This document shows, piece by piece, positions 29,037-44,000 of a stretch of DNA of 64,000 bases; the stretch's first letter is position 1; each line of letters opens with the position of its first letter. Both the position numbers and the translations under genes were made by a program. The stretch covers positions 8,451,234-8,515,233 of the forward strand of contig OZ023273.1 of NCBI GenBank assembly GCA_964007475.1, in the 5' to 3' direction. The notes beneath the pieces were generated by a model. That model worked only from the letters and a program-made list of their open reading frames with translations, was not told where the DNA came from and ran no database searches. This stretch comes from Hybos culiciformis. Lineage: Eukaryota > Arthropoda > Insecta > Diptera > Hybotidae.

Positions 29037-32000
29037 ATGGATAACGAGGTTGATTTTTTTCTTTTAATTAAAAAAAAACTAAATTAAATTTCTTATTTTT
29101 TCAGCTTACGAAAGCCTTAAGGGACTTACCGAATCGTGTGTTGAACGTAAATGTTGAGGAACGCGGAGAGTTATTTCAAAATGTTTCAAAAGTTTTACCA
29201 AATCCCGGTAAGATATTTTATACCAGCTGCTCTGCCTATGCCTGCCTGGCCTTTTCTAATAGTTAACCAACATGCAAAATAAAATTAAACTAAAATCTAT
29301 TTAATTAATATACTTTTTTATTATATTTCTGTAATTAATTTTATCAGTATTCCTAAATGGACTTTGCCACATTTTTCCAAAGATTTTTTTTTTTTACTTC
29401 AGTAGGTTATATCCTATTATAATTTATGTATGGTGAAATTTTGATGAATTATTTTCACCTAGCTATTAGATTGACCTAAAAAATAAATTATTATTCGAAA
29501 TTTTCTTATTTGACCAATTTACACTTTTTCAAAATTTAGCTCGGTAGGTAAGTGTAGGTATTTATATTACCTACTTAGTTTTGCTATACAATAGTGTAAT
29601 GAAATTAGGTTCAAAACCTTAAACTCATCTGACATATCGAATATTACCTAATTATTAGGAATTTAATCGTCTCATTTGGAAAAATAGCACAATTACAAAA
29701 GAAATATTCACCTACCTAAATAAATTGTTAAACAAGAAAGGTAGATAGGTACTTATCTACCTACCTACCTTAGTTTATTATTCATAAAGTTAGAAATTTG
29801 TGTGACAAAAATACTGTAATCTATTATGATAAATGATTTGTCTTAAGATTTACATAACTACTATTTATATTTTATCATTAATTAAAGTATGTTAAATTTT
29901 CCAACATTTTACAGAATTTACTTAGAAAATATAAAAATTTTTTTAATGCTTTTTTCTCGTTTTAGGTATTAATTCAAATATTGTTCGTGGCATTTGTAAA
30001 GTAGTTGGAACTACTTTGACAAAATACAAAGATCCAAATTCACAACAGTTGGTTGGTAATCTTATTAAAGATTTAGTTAAAATTCATAATGATTTTGCAT
30101 TAGAGCATTTTTCAAATGTTTTTAAAACATTATTAACTAAAGATTTGCAAACATTGTCACCGACAAAGGCTGCCAAACCATCTGTCATTGCTTTACATTG
30201 GACAACAATAATTTTAAGTAATGCAGACAAATCGACAAAACAATATATGAATGAACTTCCGAAAATGATTGAATATCAATCCCAATTGTATCAACTAACA
30301 TTGTCGAGTGGTAACCCAAAATTTTTTGAAAGGTCAGAAAAAGTATTATTCGATTTTTGGTATGACATGGAATGTTCGGCCGAATATTTTGAAATTTTTT
30401 TACAAAAAGAGCCGGCAACTAACGTCATAATTTTCTTATTCTTACTATTGCGTTTTAATAATAAAAATTTTATAAATTCTGATTCAAAATTAATTGATGA
30501 CAATAAGGTGAAAATAATTGACCATTTTGTCAAAGGGCTAATTACAGTAAAAATAAAACCAAATTCAAATTATTATTCATATTCATCAATATTATTAAAA
30601 AAAATAAATCCAGAAGAATTTCAATCCTTAATATATCCAGCTTTGCAGAGAGCAATTTTACGTAGTCCAGAACTGATTTTACAAAGTGTTGGATTAATCA
30701 TAATACAATTGGAATTCGATATAAGTGAATATGCCTTAAATTTAGGTAAATCATTGTTGCAACATTTATACTCAAAAGACGATACTGCTCGTAGTGAATC
30801 TGTAGAAACGTTAAGAAAAATTGCTATGAAATGTTCAAGTCTAAAAACAATTGAAATTCTTTTAAAATCAATATTCGATATATTAAATGGATCTGAAGGA
30901 AAAATTACAGTAATTGAATACAGGATAAATCTTTTTCAAGTGAGAAAAACCATCAATATCCTCCTGTTTTTACAATTTTTTTTTTTTTTGTTTTTTTTAA
31001 TTCAAATTTTGTTTGGAGTTAAAGAAAAAATCTTAACTAAAGAAACAGAAAAAGATGAAAACATTTTTTTTCTTGATTGATAAAATTTTTGTCAAATAAT
31101 AGTAAAAAAATTGTAAAGACGGGACTTTTTTTTTTATATATTTTAGGTTAAGTAAAAAGTTATATAATAAATTTTTTAGGGAGCTGGAAATTTAAGTTTT
31201 AATAATGTTTCACGAAGTGAAATATCCACACTAATGTTAACAGTTATTGAATTGTTTGGAAAAGCTTTAGAGAATGAAATTCATGAAAAGGTTTTATTTC
31301 ATGCCCTTGAGATGTTCAGTTTTTGGGCTGTAAATTTTAACGATGAATTATCAGATAAAGTTGTTAACATATTTAAAAAAGGTGTTAATTTAAAAACTTC
31401 AACACAAAATGTAAAAATTGGATATTTGCAGTGGTTGTTAGCATGCCTGGAAAATGGAAAATTGAAACAAGATACAGATTTAGTGCCACTTGTGTTAAAA
31501 TCGATTGAAAAAGCATATCAAAATCCAACTCAATTGCCTATTGTTTATGAATCATTATGCTCTTCTTGCATTTTACTGAGCTTACAAAACACGGATGCAA
31601 AGTTAAATTTTTTTTGGAATAATATTTTAGATATGAACAAGCAAATTTATATTTGTGACAAATTTTTGAATACAGCACCAAATGATAGTCTGTGTTATGT
31701 CACATTAATGGCATCAAAATTATTAACAGAGCATTATGATAAAATAAAGGGAGATCATTCGGCTCTTTACAAGTCTTTTGTTTACAGGTAAGTGGATTTT
31801 ATTTAATAAATAAAATTTTTATAATTCAATAAATTTATGTAACATATGATTTTCAATTAATAAACTCACAAAAATTATTATTTTCAAGCATAACTTCACA
31901 CACAGCAAAAGTACGAAATTACGCTTTAAAACTCATTCCAAAAATTATTAAGCATACTAATGGAATCGATTATGCCAAAGCTATATTAAAAGAACTTACT

Positions 32001-33342
32001 AAACATATTCAATCAATTAAAATAAATTATGAAAACGAAATTAATCCAGCTGAAGAAAATACCGGTGTTCCAGCTTATATAGTTTCAGATGTTATACTAG
32101 CATTATGCTCTTCAATTGAGAATACAGTATCGGCATCTGAAGATATTGCATTAAAAATGATTTTATGTTCACATCATCAATCGGTTATCTTTAATGACAA
32201 TTTATTTTGGGAGCAAACCATCAAAGATTGCTTTAATTTAGATGCGAAATCATTTATTTGTTCGAATATTAAAAAAATTAATGAAATGGTTATTGAGAAT
32301 TACGTAAATATACCAATGTATGAGAACACAATATCAACAATATCACGTTTGAGCCCCGATATTGCTTTGCCTGTTATAATTTCTAAAGTAATAGAAGATT
32401 TAAATGATCCCGACATATCAAATGTAACTGATTATGAATATTTTATTTATTTAACACCGGATGGTGAACTTTATGATAAAAGCGTATTACCAAATACTGA
32501 AGATATATATCAAACAGCTGGACTAAAAAGAGAAAATAAAGTTTATAGTTATAAAGAGCAATTAGAGGAATTACAATTGAGACGTGAAATCGAAGAGAAA
32601 AAGCGCAAAGAAGGTAAGCGAGTTTATATATATTTTTTTGTCGAAAATTCATTTTGCTTTTAAAGTACAATCCAATTCTAAACTATAGTTGAAATAGAAA
32701 ATTTATGATAATTAGTGTTATTTTTCAGGAAAATACAAACCTCCGCAATTGACACCCAAACAACGTGACCTAATAAAAAATCAAACTGATAAAGAAAATG
32801 GAATAAAATCACGTTTAAAAAATTTAAATAAAAAATTAAATGAATCAGTTTCAATTCTGAAAGCAGCTTGTGAAGGAAATTCAAAACAGGTTTCACTACA
32901 TTTTGCTAATTTATTAAGTGCAATACTGAATGCCTTACAATCGCCTCTAGCTGCTGAAATACTTTCTAATTTATATTATTCGTTACGATTGAATTGCTTT
33001 AAACTCGAACAAGAACAATTGGGCTCAGAAGTATCAATAACAACTATTCGAATGTGTAAGCCACATTGTGATTTGCAAGGAAATTGGACAAAAACAGATT
33101 TGAATGGAGCTATAATAAAAAATATGGAACTATTAGAAGAACAATTTAGTAATGATGTGGAGTTCATAAAAATTTCAACTGCTGCTTTCTGTTTTATATT
33201 TGAATTTTTAAAACGGGCCTTTTACCAAAAAAAACTTTACGATAACGAAGAACAAATGCTAATAGGTATCAAATTTATCGAGAAAAATGTTCAAATACAA
33301 GGTAAGCCTTTTTTAAGAAATATTAATTTTCGATATATAATA

Positions 33343-33422
<80 letters not shown>

Positions 33423-36400
33423 TATTTTTATTGATCCTTCATTTATTACAATGTATATAATTCAAATTAAAACTAATAATAACTAAGTAAAATGTATGAC
33501 TTCAATATACATGTGTTCTTATCATATAAATTGTTTGGATACAATAAAATTTACAATCGAATATATAATATAAATCGTCATCAATCGTACAACAAAAAAT
33601 ATTTGTATGGTAGACATTATTACGTTTCGCTCGTATACATTATTGCCGTAGACGTTATAGCACCATGCCCGTTATATTCCAAAAAAAATAAAAATTAGGA
33701 TCTAAGACCTTAGTTGCTTGCTAGGATCTAGTATTGGGAATTTATTTATAATTCAAATTCATTATAATAAATTCTAACTAATAATAATAAGAGCAATAAT
33801 AAATTCTAACTAATAATAATAAGAGCAATAATAATAATATATTTTTTTTACACTTTCCTTCATCCCAGCGACTAAATGTATTATTTATCATTAGAGACGA
33901 TAATCTGTTAAAATAATGTAATCCCGAAAAATACAAAGAATTCGTGACTTCATTCACTCTTAATATTAGCCTTACATTGGTCGTATTTGGCAACTAATGT
34001 TTACGTTATTCTATACCGTATTATATTTAAACATCTAAATTTTCAGGTGACACTATGAATGGTAAGATGCTTGTAGATTATAGACATCCCAAATACATGC
34101 CACGAACGGATATGATCAAATTGTTGATCGATTTATTATGCAAACATAGGGGCTTAATTCAAAATCAATCTATAGTTGCTTTACTTGAAGTTGCTTCTAG
34201 TTTTTCTGATTGCAATTGTAGTGCATCTGCAATTAAAAATGAATTGGATTTACTTTTAGAAGCACTGCAACACAATTTAGAAATATGTCGACATGCTTCT
34301 CTAAAATCATTGTTAATAATAATGGATCATGTAACAATTGATGATAATCTAGAATTTAAGAACACGATAATAAAAAGATTTTGGATCGCCAAACATGATG
34401 TATCAGACGAAAATAAAATATTAGCTAGTGAACTCTGGGAGCGAATAAATGTTGATGTACCAGTTCAGTTTTATGATAAACTTATGGGTGATATAATCCA
34501 TAAAGAATTATGCATTCAAAAAGCTACATCCAGTGCATTAGTCTCCATTTTACAAATTGAAAGTAATTTAACAAAATCTATATTGGATAAATTGCTATCC
34601 ATTTATGATGAAAAACTTGTAATGATTCCCGCTAAATTAGATCAATTTGATAGTAGAGAAATTGAACCAGCTGTAGATCAGTGGAGCTGCCGGCGGGGAA
34701 TCGCAATCGCTATTTCTCATATTGCACAATTTTTTGATCTGAATGACGTGGATCGAATAATGCAATTTATGGTGTCGAGTGGACTAATGGACAGAGACGA
34801 AATAGTTCACAAGGAAATGCTGGCTGCGGCATTAGTTATTGTTGATATCCATGGAAAGGAAACAATTGGTCGATTGCTTCCAGTATTCGAAGATTTTCTT
34901 GATAAAGCTCCAAATTCAAGTAATTACGATAATATTCGCCAAGCAGTGGTAATATTGATGGGATCTTTGGCTCGGCATTTAGATAAAGATGATGCTCGAA
35001 TTAAGCCAATTGTTAAAAGGTTATTGGCAGCTCTAAACACACCATCGCAGCAAGTTCAAGAAGCGGTTTGTAATTGTTTGCCACATTTAATGCCAGCAGT
35101 AAAAGATGAAGCTCCTGGAATAGTAAAAAGATTACTTCAACAATTAATAAGGTGTGAAAAATATGGTGAGAGACGTGGAGCAGCTTATGGATTAGCTGGA
35201 ATAGTCAAAGGATTAGGAATTCTATCGCTTAAACAACTAGATATTATGGCAAAATTGACGACATACATTCAAGATAAAAAAAGTTATAAACCAAGGGAAG
35301 GAGCTCTTTTTGCGTTTGAACTACTTTGCACAACATTGGGTCGTTTGTTTGAACCTTATATTGTTCATATTTTACCACATCTGCTGCAATGTTTTGGTGA
35401 TTCATCTCAATATGTAAGACAAGCCGCAGATGATACTGCAAAAGTCGTTATGGGTAAATTATCAGCGCACGGAGTAAAACTTGTCTTACCTAGTTTACTT
35501 AAAGCTTTAGATGAAGAATCCTGGAAAATTAAAACTGGTAAATACGTTAATATTAAAAATGTGTCATAAATATTTAAACTTTTTTTTTTCAGCCTCTGTT
35601 GAGTTATTGGGAGCAATGGCCTTTTGCGCTCCAAAACAACTATCTTCGTGTTTACCTAGTATTGTTCCAAAGCTAATAGAAGTATTAGGAGATTCCCACA
35701 CAAAAGTTCAAGAAGCGGGTGGCGATGCACTTAAAGTTATTGGTTCAGTGATAAAAAATCCAGAAATTCAGGCAATTGTTCCTATTTTATTATCTGCACT
35801 TGAAGATCCTTCTAAAAATACGTCAATTTGCTTGCAAAGTTTGTTGAAAACTAAATTTGTGCACTTTATAGATGCTCCTTCATTAGCTTTAATAATGCCA
35901 GTCGTTCAAAGATCTTTTATGGATAGATCTACAGAAACAAGGAAAATGGCAGCCCAAATTATAGGAAACATGTATTCGTTAACAGGTAAAAAGAAAAAGC
36001 TTAATTAACCAATGTTACCAAACATTACGTTTTGTTTACTATTGCCGAATGCAAGACCTTTTCACAAAATCTGTCTCTGAAAATGGCATTGCTCCAAACA
36101 TTCTCCTGCGGTGCAGTACCACAAAAAAGTTGATTCGGCCAATTTTTCTAATTTCCTAATTTCCGTACGTTTTAAACCTCCGACGAAAGCGAGAACGAAG
36201 TGTGTTGAATCATATTTAATTCTTATGCTTTATATATTTTTTTAATTGTTATTTTTTTTTTGTTTGAAAAATCTCAAAAGATTAAAAAAATTACAACCAC
36301 TCTTAAAATTTTCTTTTGCGTCGGAGGTTAAATGTGTTTAAACGTTGTAAGTTCCGGTGTAGTGACCTTTTTATGATTTCGCAACGAAAGATCTCTTCGC

Positions 36401-39400
36401 GTGTCTCTAAAGGGCTTAAGAAGTTGAGCTCATTTTTCTCATGAGCTGAGAGGAACAAATTACTTATTCGAAATATTCTTGATAATTTTCAGCACTCCTT
36501 AAAAAAAATTCTGAATTTCAGATTCTGGCTGACTTAAGTAAAAGCTCTCAATTAAGGAAAAATGTTCCTTATTATTTTTCTTTTGAAAGCCCTTCAAATC
36601 ATAAAAAAATCTTAAGTGAGAAAGTATTTTTAATTGTCCTGTTGAAATCGGTTTCATACTTTAAGCTACATTTCTGCATTATTTTTATTTTAGTATTTTC
36701 ATTCCAATAAAATATTATATTTTCATTTTAGATCAAAAAGATCTTACTCCTTATTTACCAAGCATCATACCTGGTTTAAAAGCTTCTTTATTGGATCCGG
36801 TACCAGAAGTTAGAAGTGTCAGTGCGCGTGCTCTTGGTGCTATGGTAAGTAGAAACTTTCATTAGTACATTTGGATCTGATGTTTTAAAATAACAATTAC
36901 TTTAGGTTCGAGGCATGGGCGAATCATCATTTGAAGATTTACTTCCGTGGTTAATGCAAACTCTTACTTCGGAGACTTCATCAGTTGACAGATCTGGTGC
37001 TGCTCAAGGATTATCTGAAGTTGTAGGCGGCCTTGGTGTTGAGAAACTACACAAGCTCATGCCTGAGATAATTGCTACTGCTGAACGAACGGATATTGCT
37101 CCTCATGTTAAAGATGGCTACATTATGATGTTTATTTATATGCCAACAACATTCCCTAATGAATTCACGCCTTATATTGGTCAAATTATTAATCCAATTT
37201 TAAAAGCTCTCGCTGATGAAAATGAATATGTTAGAGATACTGCTTTGAAAGCTGGTCAGCGTATTGTGAATTTATATGCTGAATCAGCAGAGTTTTGTTC
37301 TCTTCTTTTACCCGAGTTAGAGAAAGGGCTTTTTGATGATAATTGGAGAATAAGATTTAGCTCAGTTCAGTTGCTGGGAGATTTGTTGTATAGAATATCT
37401 GGAGTTTCTGGTAAAATGACCACAGAAACGGCAAGTGAAGATGATAATTTCGGAACAGAACAGTCCCATTCAGCAATTATAAGATTCCTTGGTGCTGAAC
37501 GACGGAACAGAGTGCTTGCAGGATTATATATGGGTAGAAGTGATGTTTCTCTAATGGTAAGTATGAGTAAGCTGGAAGATTCATATTTTCGTACCGCTTC
37601 AACGTCACACTCGTATTTTATTAAAATTCCCAGATGTGATAAAACTAGTTTTGGATTGGTTTTCAGTTCGCACCTAGCGAATATGGATTGCTCTCTCACT
37701 TTAAAAAGAGTGTACTTCATGTCCCCAATACCAAATCAACACTTCTCTAAGTATTAAAAGTATTCCAATAACTATTATAAAAATAAATAAATAAAATAAA
37801 AATGTCAATTTAATTTCCATTTTATTCTTACAAATAACGTAAAGTTCAGTAACCACCAAGTTCAACAATTTTTTTTTTAATAAGATAAATAATTATTTCA
37901 TGATTATTTTTTATTCAGTATAATTTAATATATAAAGAAATTATAATTTCCTTAATATTAGTTTAGAGAGAGCAAGTAGTAAAGCTGTAAATTATCAGAT
38001 CAGATTTTATAAGTATGGTAAAGGTTTCGCGTTTGCTACAAATGTTGACCATAGAAATCTTTTTCTGACATAGTTCCTGCTTTAACTTAAAAAACCAAAA
38101 ACCTTGTCATTTCTTTAATAAAGTGTTGATTATTGGACTGGAACTTGCAGAATAATAGTTGTTTTAATTCTATTCACTTCATGGTTCATTTTAGGTTAGG
38201 CAAGCTGCTCTTCATGTTTGGAAAGTTGTTGTAACCAACACTCCAAGGACATTACGTGAAATATTATCAACACTTTTTGGATTATTACTTGGTTGTTTAG
38301 CTAGTACAAGCTATGATAAAAGACAAGTAGCCGCTAGAACTTTAGGCGATCTGGTTCGTAAATTGGGAGAAAGAGTATTACCTGAGATTATTCCAATTTT
38401 GGAGAAAGGATTAAGTTCTGATCAAGCTGATCAAAGACAAGGTGTTTGCATTGGTCTTTCTGAAATCATGGCATCCACTTCAAAAGATATGGTACTGGCA
38501 TTTGTTAGTAGTTTAGTACCAACTGTAAGAAAGGCATTGTGCGATCCACTACCTGAAGTTCGACATGCTGCAGCTAAAACTTTTGATTCACTTCATTCAA
38601 CTGTGGGATCAAAAGCTTTGGATGACATTCTACCTTTTATGTTAGAAAACCTATCAAACCCAGACAATGAGATCGCCGAAAATACTTTAGATGGATTACG
38701 TCAAGTGATGGCTATAAAATCAAGGGTCGTATTGCCATATTTAATACCACAATTGACTGCTGAACCTATTAACACAAAAGCATTATCAATATTAGTTTCG
38801 GTTGCTAATGATCCCAGCAAATATCTTCCGAAAATTCTTTCAGCATTACTTCAAGCTCTTTCTCGTGCATTGGGTACTCCAAATGAGGGAGCGGAACTTG
38901 AGTATTGTCAAACAGTAATTTTGTCTGTAACTGATGATGGATGTCGTATTATAATTGATACTTTAATGGTATCCATTAAAAGTGATGATCCTAACACTAG
39001 AAAAGCTGCAGCAACCTTACTTTGCATATTTTGTATTCATTCGCCCGGTGATTATTCGCAATATATTCCGCAACTACTCCGATGTCTTCTGAAATTGATG
39101 GCTGAATCGGATCGAGATATTTTACAAAGGGCGTGGGATGCCCTTAATGCAGTTGTTAAAACTTTAGACTCGAGTCAGCAAATTGCGCATGTTTCGGATG
39201 TTCGACAAGCTGTGCGATATGCAGCGAGTGATCTAAAAGAAAGCGAATTTCCAGGTTTTTGCCTTCCAAAAGGTATAACGGTAAGCTCTTTTTATTCAAA
39301 ATGTTTATTACATTTAGTAAATATATTTTACTTTTAAAACTTTTTCAGCCATTGCTTCCTGTTTTCAGGGAAGCAATTTTGAATGGATTACCTGAAGAAA

Positions 39401-40590
39401 AAGAAAATGCTGCCCAAGGATTAGGGGAAATTATTGCATTAACAAGTCCGCAGTCATTACAGCCATCTGTAGTTCATATTACTGGTCCACTAATTAGAAT
39501 TCTAGGAGATCGCTTCAATGCTGGTGTGAAAGCTGCTGTATTAGAAACATTAGCTATTCTTTTACACAAAGTTGGAATAATGCTGAAACAATTTTTGCCC
39601 CAATTGCAAACAACCTTCCTGAAAGCACTGCATGATCCCAATCGATCTGTAAGAATTAAAGCTGGGCAAGCATTGGCTGAATTGATTAAAATACATTCAA
39701 GAGCTGACCCTATATTCACTGAAATTCATAATGCTGTTAAAAGTACTGATGATTCAGCGATTAGAGAAACAATGTTACAAGCATTACGTGGAATCACTCC
39801 CGCCGGCGATAAAATGTCTGAATTATTACGAAAACAAATTTTTATCACTTTAATCTCGATGCTGGCTCATGGTGAAGACATCACTAGAAGTGCTGCTGCT
39901 GGATGTTTAGGAGCTTTATGTAAATATTTATCAACAGAACAACTCGATGATGCTTTAAAAAATCATATTTTGAGCTATCAAGATTGTGGAGATGATTATA
40001 TTTTGCGACATGGCCGATCCACAGCATTATTTGTCGCTTTGAAAGAATGTCCAGACGTTATTTATACAACAACTCAGAATGAAGAAAAAATTGCGAAAGT
40101 TATCATTAACAATATTACATCTGATAAAGTGCTGACAGCTAATAATGGAGTAAGATCAGCTGGTTACTTATTGCTTTTTGTTATAAATAATAACATTCAA
40201 ATTCCATCAAATGTTTTGAATTCATTTATTCGAGCAATGAATCATACTAGTAATGAAGTTAAACAGTTGGTAGCTAAAACTTGTACTTATTTGGCAAAGC
40301 ATATTAAAAGCATTGCAAACGCTCCGCCGGAATTTTTGAAAGCCGTCATTCCAATGTTAGTAAATGGTACAAAAGAAAAAAATAGTTACGTCAAATCAAA
40401 CTCAGAAATAGCTCTAATTTCTATATTACAATTACGTACTGGTGACGAATTTTATCAAAAAACTTTAAAACTTTTGGAATCTGGAGCCGAAGAGTCTTTG
40501 TCAGAGGTTGTCAGTAAAGTATTACGTAAAACTGTTGCACTACAACAAAATTTGAAGGAAGAGGAACTTGATGACACTTTACTATTATGA
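29037..40590 (+). CDS. GCN1: GCN1, ribosome-associated activator of the eIF2alpha kinase GCN2
   Basis: Twelve exons: 29037-29048, 29105-29207, 29966-30939, 31180-31787, 31889-32613, 32729-33301, 34047-35537, 35593-35985, 36732-36844, 36906-37556, 38195-39280 and 39349-40590. They total 7,971 nt and encode 2,656 aa, against 2,671 in human, with all phases consistent. GCN1 is a huge HEAT-repeat scaffold that binds stalled or collided ribosomes and recruits GCN2 so that it senses uncharged tRNA. HEAT repeats run through almost the whole protein. The middle (exons 7-9, for example [19 protein letters not shown] and [19 protein letters not shown]) corresponds to the conserved EF3-like region. The C-terminal exons 11-12 hold the part that in the family binds the RWD domain of GCN2. 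The charged segment near the end of exon 5 ([19 protein letters not shown]) is probably helical. The first coding exon has only 12 nt. A polyadenylation signal is at 40767-40772. Confidence 0.97.
33340..33421. repeat. (TA)n followed by (AAT)n microsatellite in GCN1 intron 6
   Basis: A compound simple repeat lies about 40 bp after the exon 6 donor: roughly 50 bp of alternating TA, then about eight AAT units. Confidence 0.9.
33764..33830. repeat. Two tandem copies of a 32-bp unit in GCN1 intron 6
   Basis: The phrase attctaactaataataata plus agagc occurs at about 33771 and again at about 33803, a period of 32 bp. It is embedded in A/T-rich intron sequence. No function is visible. Confidence 0.75.
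36075..36329. repeat. GC-richer segment with an 11-bp inverted repeat in GCN1 intron 8 (possible small element)
   Basis: The 746-bp intron 35986-36731 contains aacctccgacg at 36075+100 (36175-36185) and its exact reverse complement cgtcggaggtt at 36319-36329, about 133 bp apart. The surrounding sequence is less A/T-rich than the other introns. It could be a MITE-like insertion, but I see no target-site duplication. Confidence 0.3.
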
Positions 40591-41062
40591 TTTAAAAATG
40601 TATTAAGCAGCAGGGCTGAAAACTTTAAAAAACCAAATAATGTAAACTTTTTAATTAAATTTCTTTGCTTAATTGCATATTTTAAGTTGTAAAATCGACT
40701 ATTACAATATTTTTTTTGTAAGCAAAATTAATATGTATTATTGTACAACATATTTTGAAAATTTTAAATAAACATTTTACTTGCATTTCGTAAAAATTGT
40801 TTCCAACTCTTGTCAATGCATATCAAAAATTTCCCGCAGGTTAAGCTGTTGTAGTTTAAATCATTTACTCATGTGATTTGATTTTGATTTTCAAAAATGT
40901 TCAATGTCATAAGGACACTTTGATGAAAATAAAAAAAAATAATTAAAATTATAGTATCAATTTTTCACTGCATTTATTTTATTTACATTTACACGTTATT
41001 TTGTTAAAAAAAAACTTTTTTACATATATAGAAGTTTAAGCTTGGTTTTTTAAGTATCTTTT
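40591..41062. other. Convergent 3' ends of GCN1 (+) and the FAM193A-like gene (-)
   Basis: The two stop codons are 472 bp apart. AATAAA on + lies at 40767-40772, and AATAAA on the minus strand at 40973-40978, so the two transcripts probably end about 200 bp apart without overlapping. Confidence 0.6.
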
Positions 41063-44000
41063 TTACCACCAATTATTTGAATTTGACTTCACATTATTAC
41101 TATCAGTTGCATCAATTTTCAAATTACTCATGTTGTAAAATAAATCATTAACAAAGTCATGATTATTATTATCTTGTCGTACATTACTATTAAACAAAAA
41201 ATTTGTGCTTGATTCTTCAAAACCATAATTTAATCCTCCTTTATTATGATAAACAATTTCATTAGAATTGCCATTATTGCATGCTAGATAAAAAAAAAGC
41301 GAAAAAAAATTAGCGAGATTTAAAAAAGGGGGTATAGTTCAGCAATACGAAAAGCAACATTGGTGTATAGTCTATATAGAAAAGGCAAAAATTAGACTAT
41401 TATTGGTGATTACTTATGTAATTTAATAAATAAATATTTCTCTGTTGATGTTATCAATTAGAATTAGATCTTTACATATATATTTATTATTAAATCGAGT
41501 TATAAAATGTAAAAATATCAAATTATTGATGTGCTAATGTTAAGCTCTTTAGTAAAAAAAAAACTTTGTGGATAAATCAATTTACCTGCTGTCATATTGT
41601 AAGATTGAGGATAACCATTATACTGATGTTCTTTGGGTATTGAGGGTGGTATTGGAGTAATATCAACTTTGTGAATTGTTTCCAAGTTATCTCGATTTGG
41701 TTTAAATTTGGCATCCTTAATACTGTGTATTGTCACCTTAAAATGAAAACAACTTTTAAGTTCATTTAAAAATATTGAATTTATGTTATAAATTTAATTT
41801 TTTGAATTTCTCCCATTTTCATCATTAATTGAATGAAAATAAACAAAAAAATTTATATTCAATCAAAAATTCACGCAAAAATTAAAAAAAAATAAAAATA
41901 ATTGAATTCAAAATTTATTAAAAAAACGAAAACAATATAACAAATATTAAAAAAAAAAAAAGCTAGAAAATATTTTAAATAAAGCGTTCGTCGTGATTTT
42001 TCTTTAAATTTTGTATCCACATTCGACAAAATTAGAGTTTATAAAGCTACTAATAAAACTAAATATGACATTAGGACTTCATATGGCGGCGATTGTCTTG
42101 AAATTTAAATAAATTTAAAATCACTTACTTCATTATTTAAATTTTGGTCCATTATTAATTTATCTATATATGATACATCATTATAATCTTTGTTCCCACC
42201 AACTGTGAAATTGAAATCAGAATTTTGATAAACTTCAGATTGTACATTATTTAAACATCGCATGTTTGGTGAAGAAATCGGATCAGATTGCTGATATCCT
42301 AAGAAATATATACAATCAAAATTTACGTTAATAAAAATTTTTTTACGAATTATTAAGTACAATTAGAATTTATCAATATTTTTTGTTATTTTTAAATAAG
42401 AAACATTAAATCATATGGACAATTGAATAAAAATATCAGTCCGTCGTAATTCGTAATGATTTTAAAATACTATTTTCAAACTATTAGTACCAAAGTTTTC
42501 TCGTATTATTTCGTTATTAAATGAGCTGTAATGAGCTGTAATTATTTTCTTGCTTAATTTAATTTAAAAAAATTAATACCGTTTACTGTTGAAGTTGGTT
42601 GAGGTGATATATTTTGTGGCCAACAGTTGTTATGACTATATGGAATTTTTTGTTGTTGGGCATTCTTAATTTCACTTCCGATTGCTGAAATACATTTACT
42701 TCTAGTTTCTTGAAAGTCTTTTCCATAATCCCCTGAATGATATACATTTGAATAATTCAGTGAAGACTGTGCAAATATTGGATTGTAAGCACTATTCATG
42801 TAAGTCGATGATGTCGATGATGTAGAATTAGAATTTGTTTGAAAATGTTGTCTTTGAACATTAGCATTATTAGCGGATTCGATTGATTCTTGTAATGCTG
42901 AATTGCGAATCGTGAACATACCATTTTCATTGTTATACATTATTGCAGCCGGAAGATCGTTATTAATTAATGGATGAACTGGAAATTGATTTTTTATTTC
43001 CATATTAGGTACACCACCATGAAACATGGGATTCTTTAATGTTATAATTTTAGACTGAGATTTTCCTGGAACAGTTGCAGCATTTGAAGAAATTTCATTA
43101 CTCTGCCATTTACCTTTTTTCTTCTTATTCTTTTTTCCAGATGTTTTATTTTCTATTTGATATGTTTTGTTTGTCGTTCCAATTTTTTTAGAACCACCAG
43201 TATCAACCATAATAACTTCTTCCCCATTGCCTGTAAATGAATGTCCAATTAAATGTGGTAAAAATTCATTTGTATTTACAGAATTTCCGGCATAACTCAA
43301 TGGCAATCTTTGGGCTGACTGATGACTTTCCATCGGCTTCGATAATTTTTCTATTGTTTTAGTTTTTGCTTTTATTTCTTCTACTTTAGAAGGATCAATT
43401 CTGGTTAAAGTTATACCAGGAGGTAATGTTAAATTCTCAACTTGAATTCCTTGCTTTAATTGATCCATTATACTTATTCCAGTTTTGTTTTGGAAATTTA
43501 TTTCACCTGGATCAGAAATTTTCATTTGACTCATTGAATTTTGCAAATTTTTTATGTTGGAATTTGACGCTGCCGAATTTACAAAAGACTCTCTTTTGAA
43601 ATTATTTTTTGTTCCATTCCTATTTTCAGAGTGGTTATCAGAACTTTTCGAATTTTTTTTATTTTGATCTTTCATAATTTGATCTTTTTTATTCTGTTCT
43701 TTTTTATTATTTGATTCTCTCTTTGATAATTCAGAACATCCTTGTTCTTTATTTTTACCTAAAGAAATAACAGAAACATTTGTTTGTATTTAGAAAAATC
43801 TACAGTTTTTGATAAATAAAAAAATAATTTTAGAAAACTAACAAGAAAAATTAAGAGTATTTTACGCTTTATTCTAATAGGGCTTTTGATTAAAGAAGAA
43901 ACGATAAAAAAAAATGTCTTTTACGAAAAATTTTCCAATGAATTGAAAATATTTAATTTTACCTTTATTTTTCCTAGTCGCTTTGAATTTTTCTGCGTCA

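Noticed and set aside
33340..33421. Repeat tracts considered as possible CRISPR-like or structured arrays
   Set aside because: They are simple dinucleotide and trinucleotide microsatellites in a eukaryotic intron.
33492..33698. 68-codon + frame in GCN1 intron 6
   Set aside because: It lies entirely inside an intron with strong splice sites on both sides and shows no HEAT-like or other sequence.
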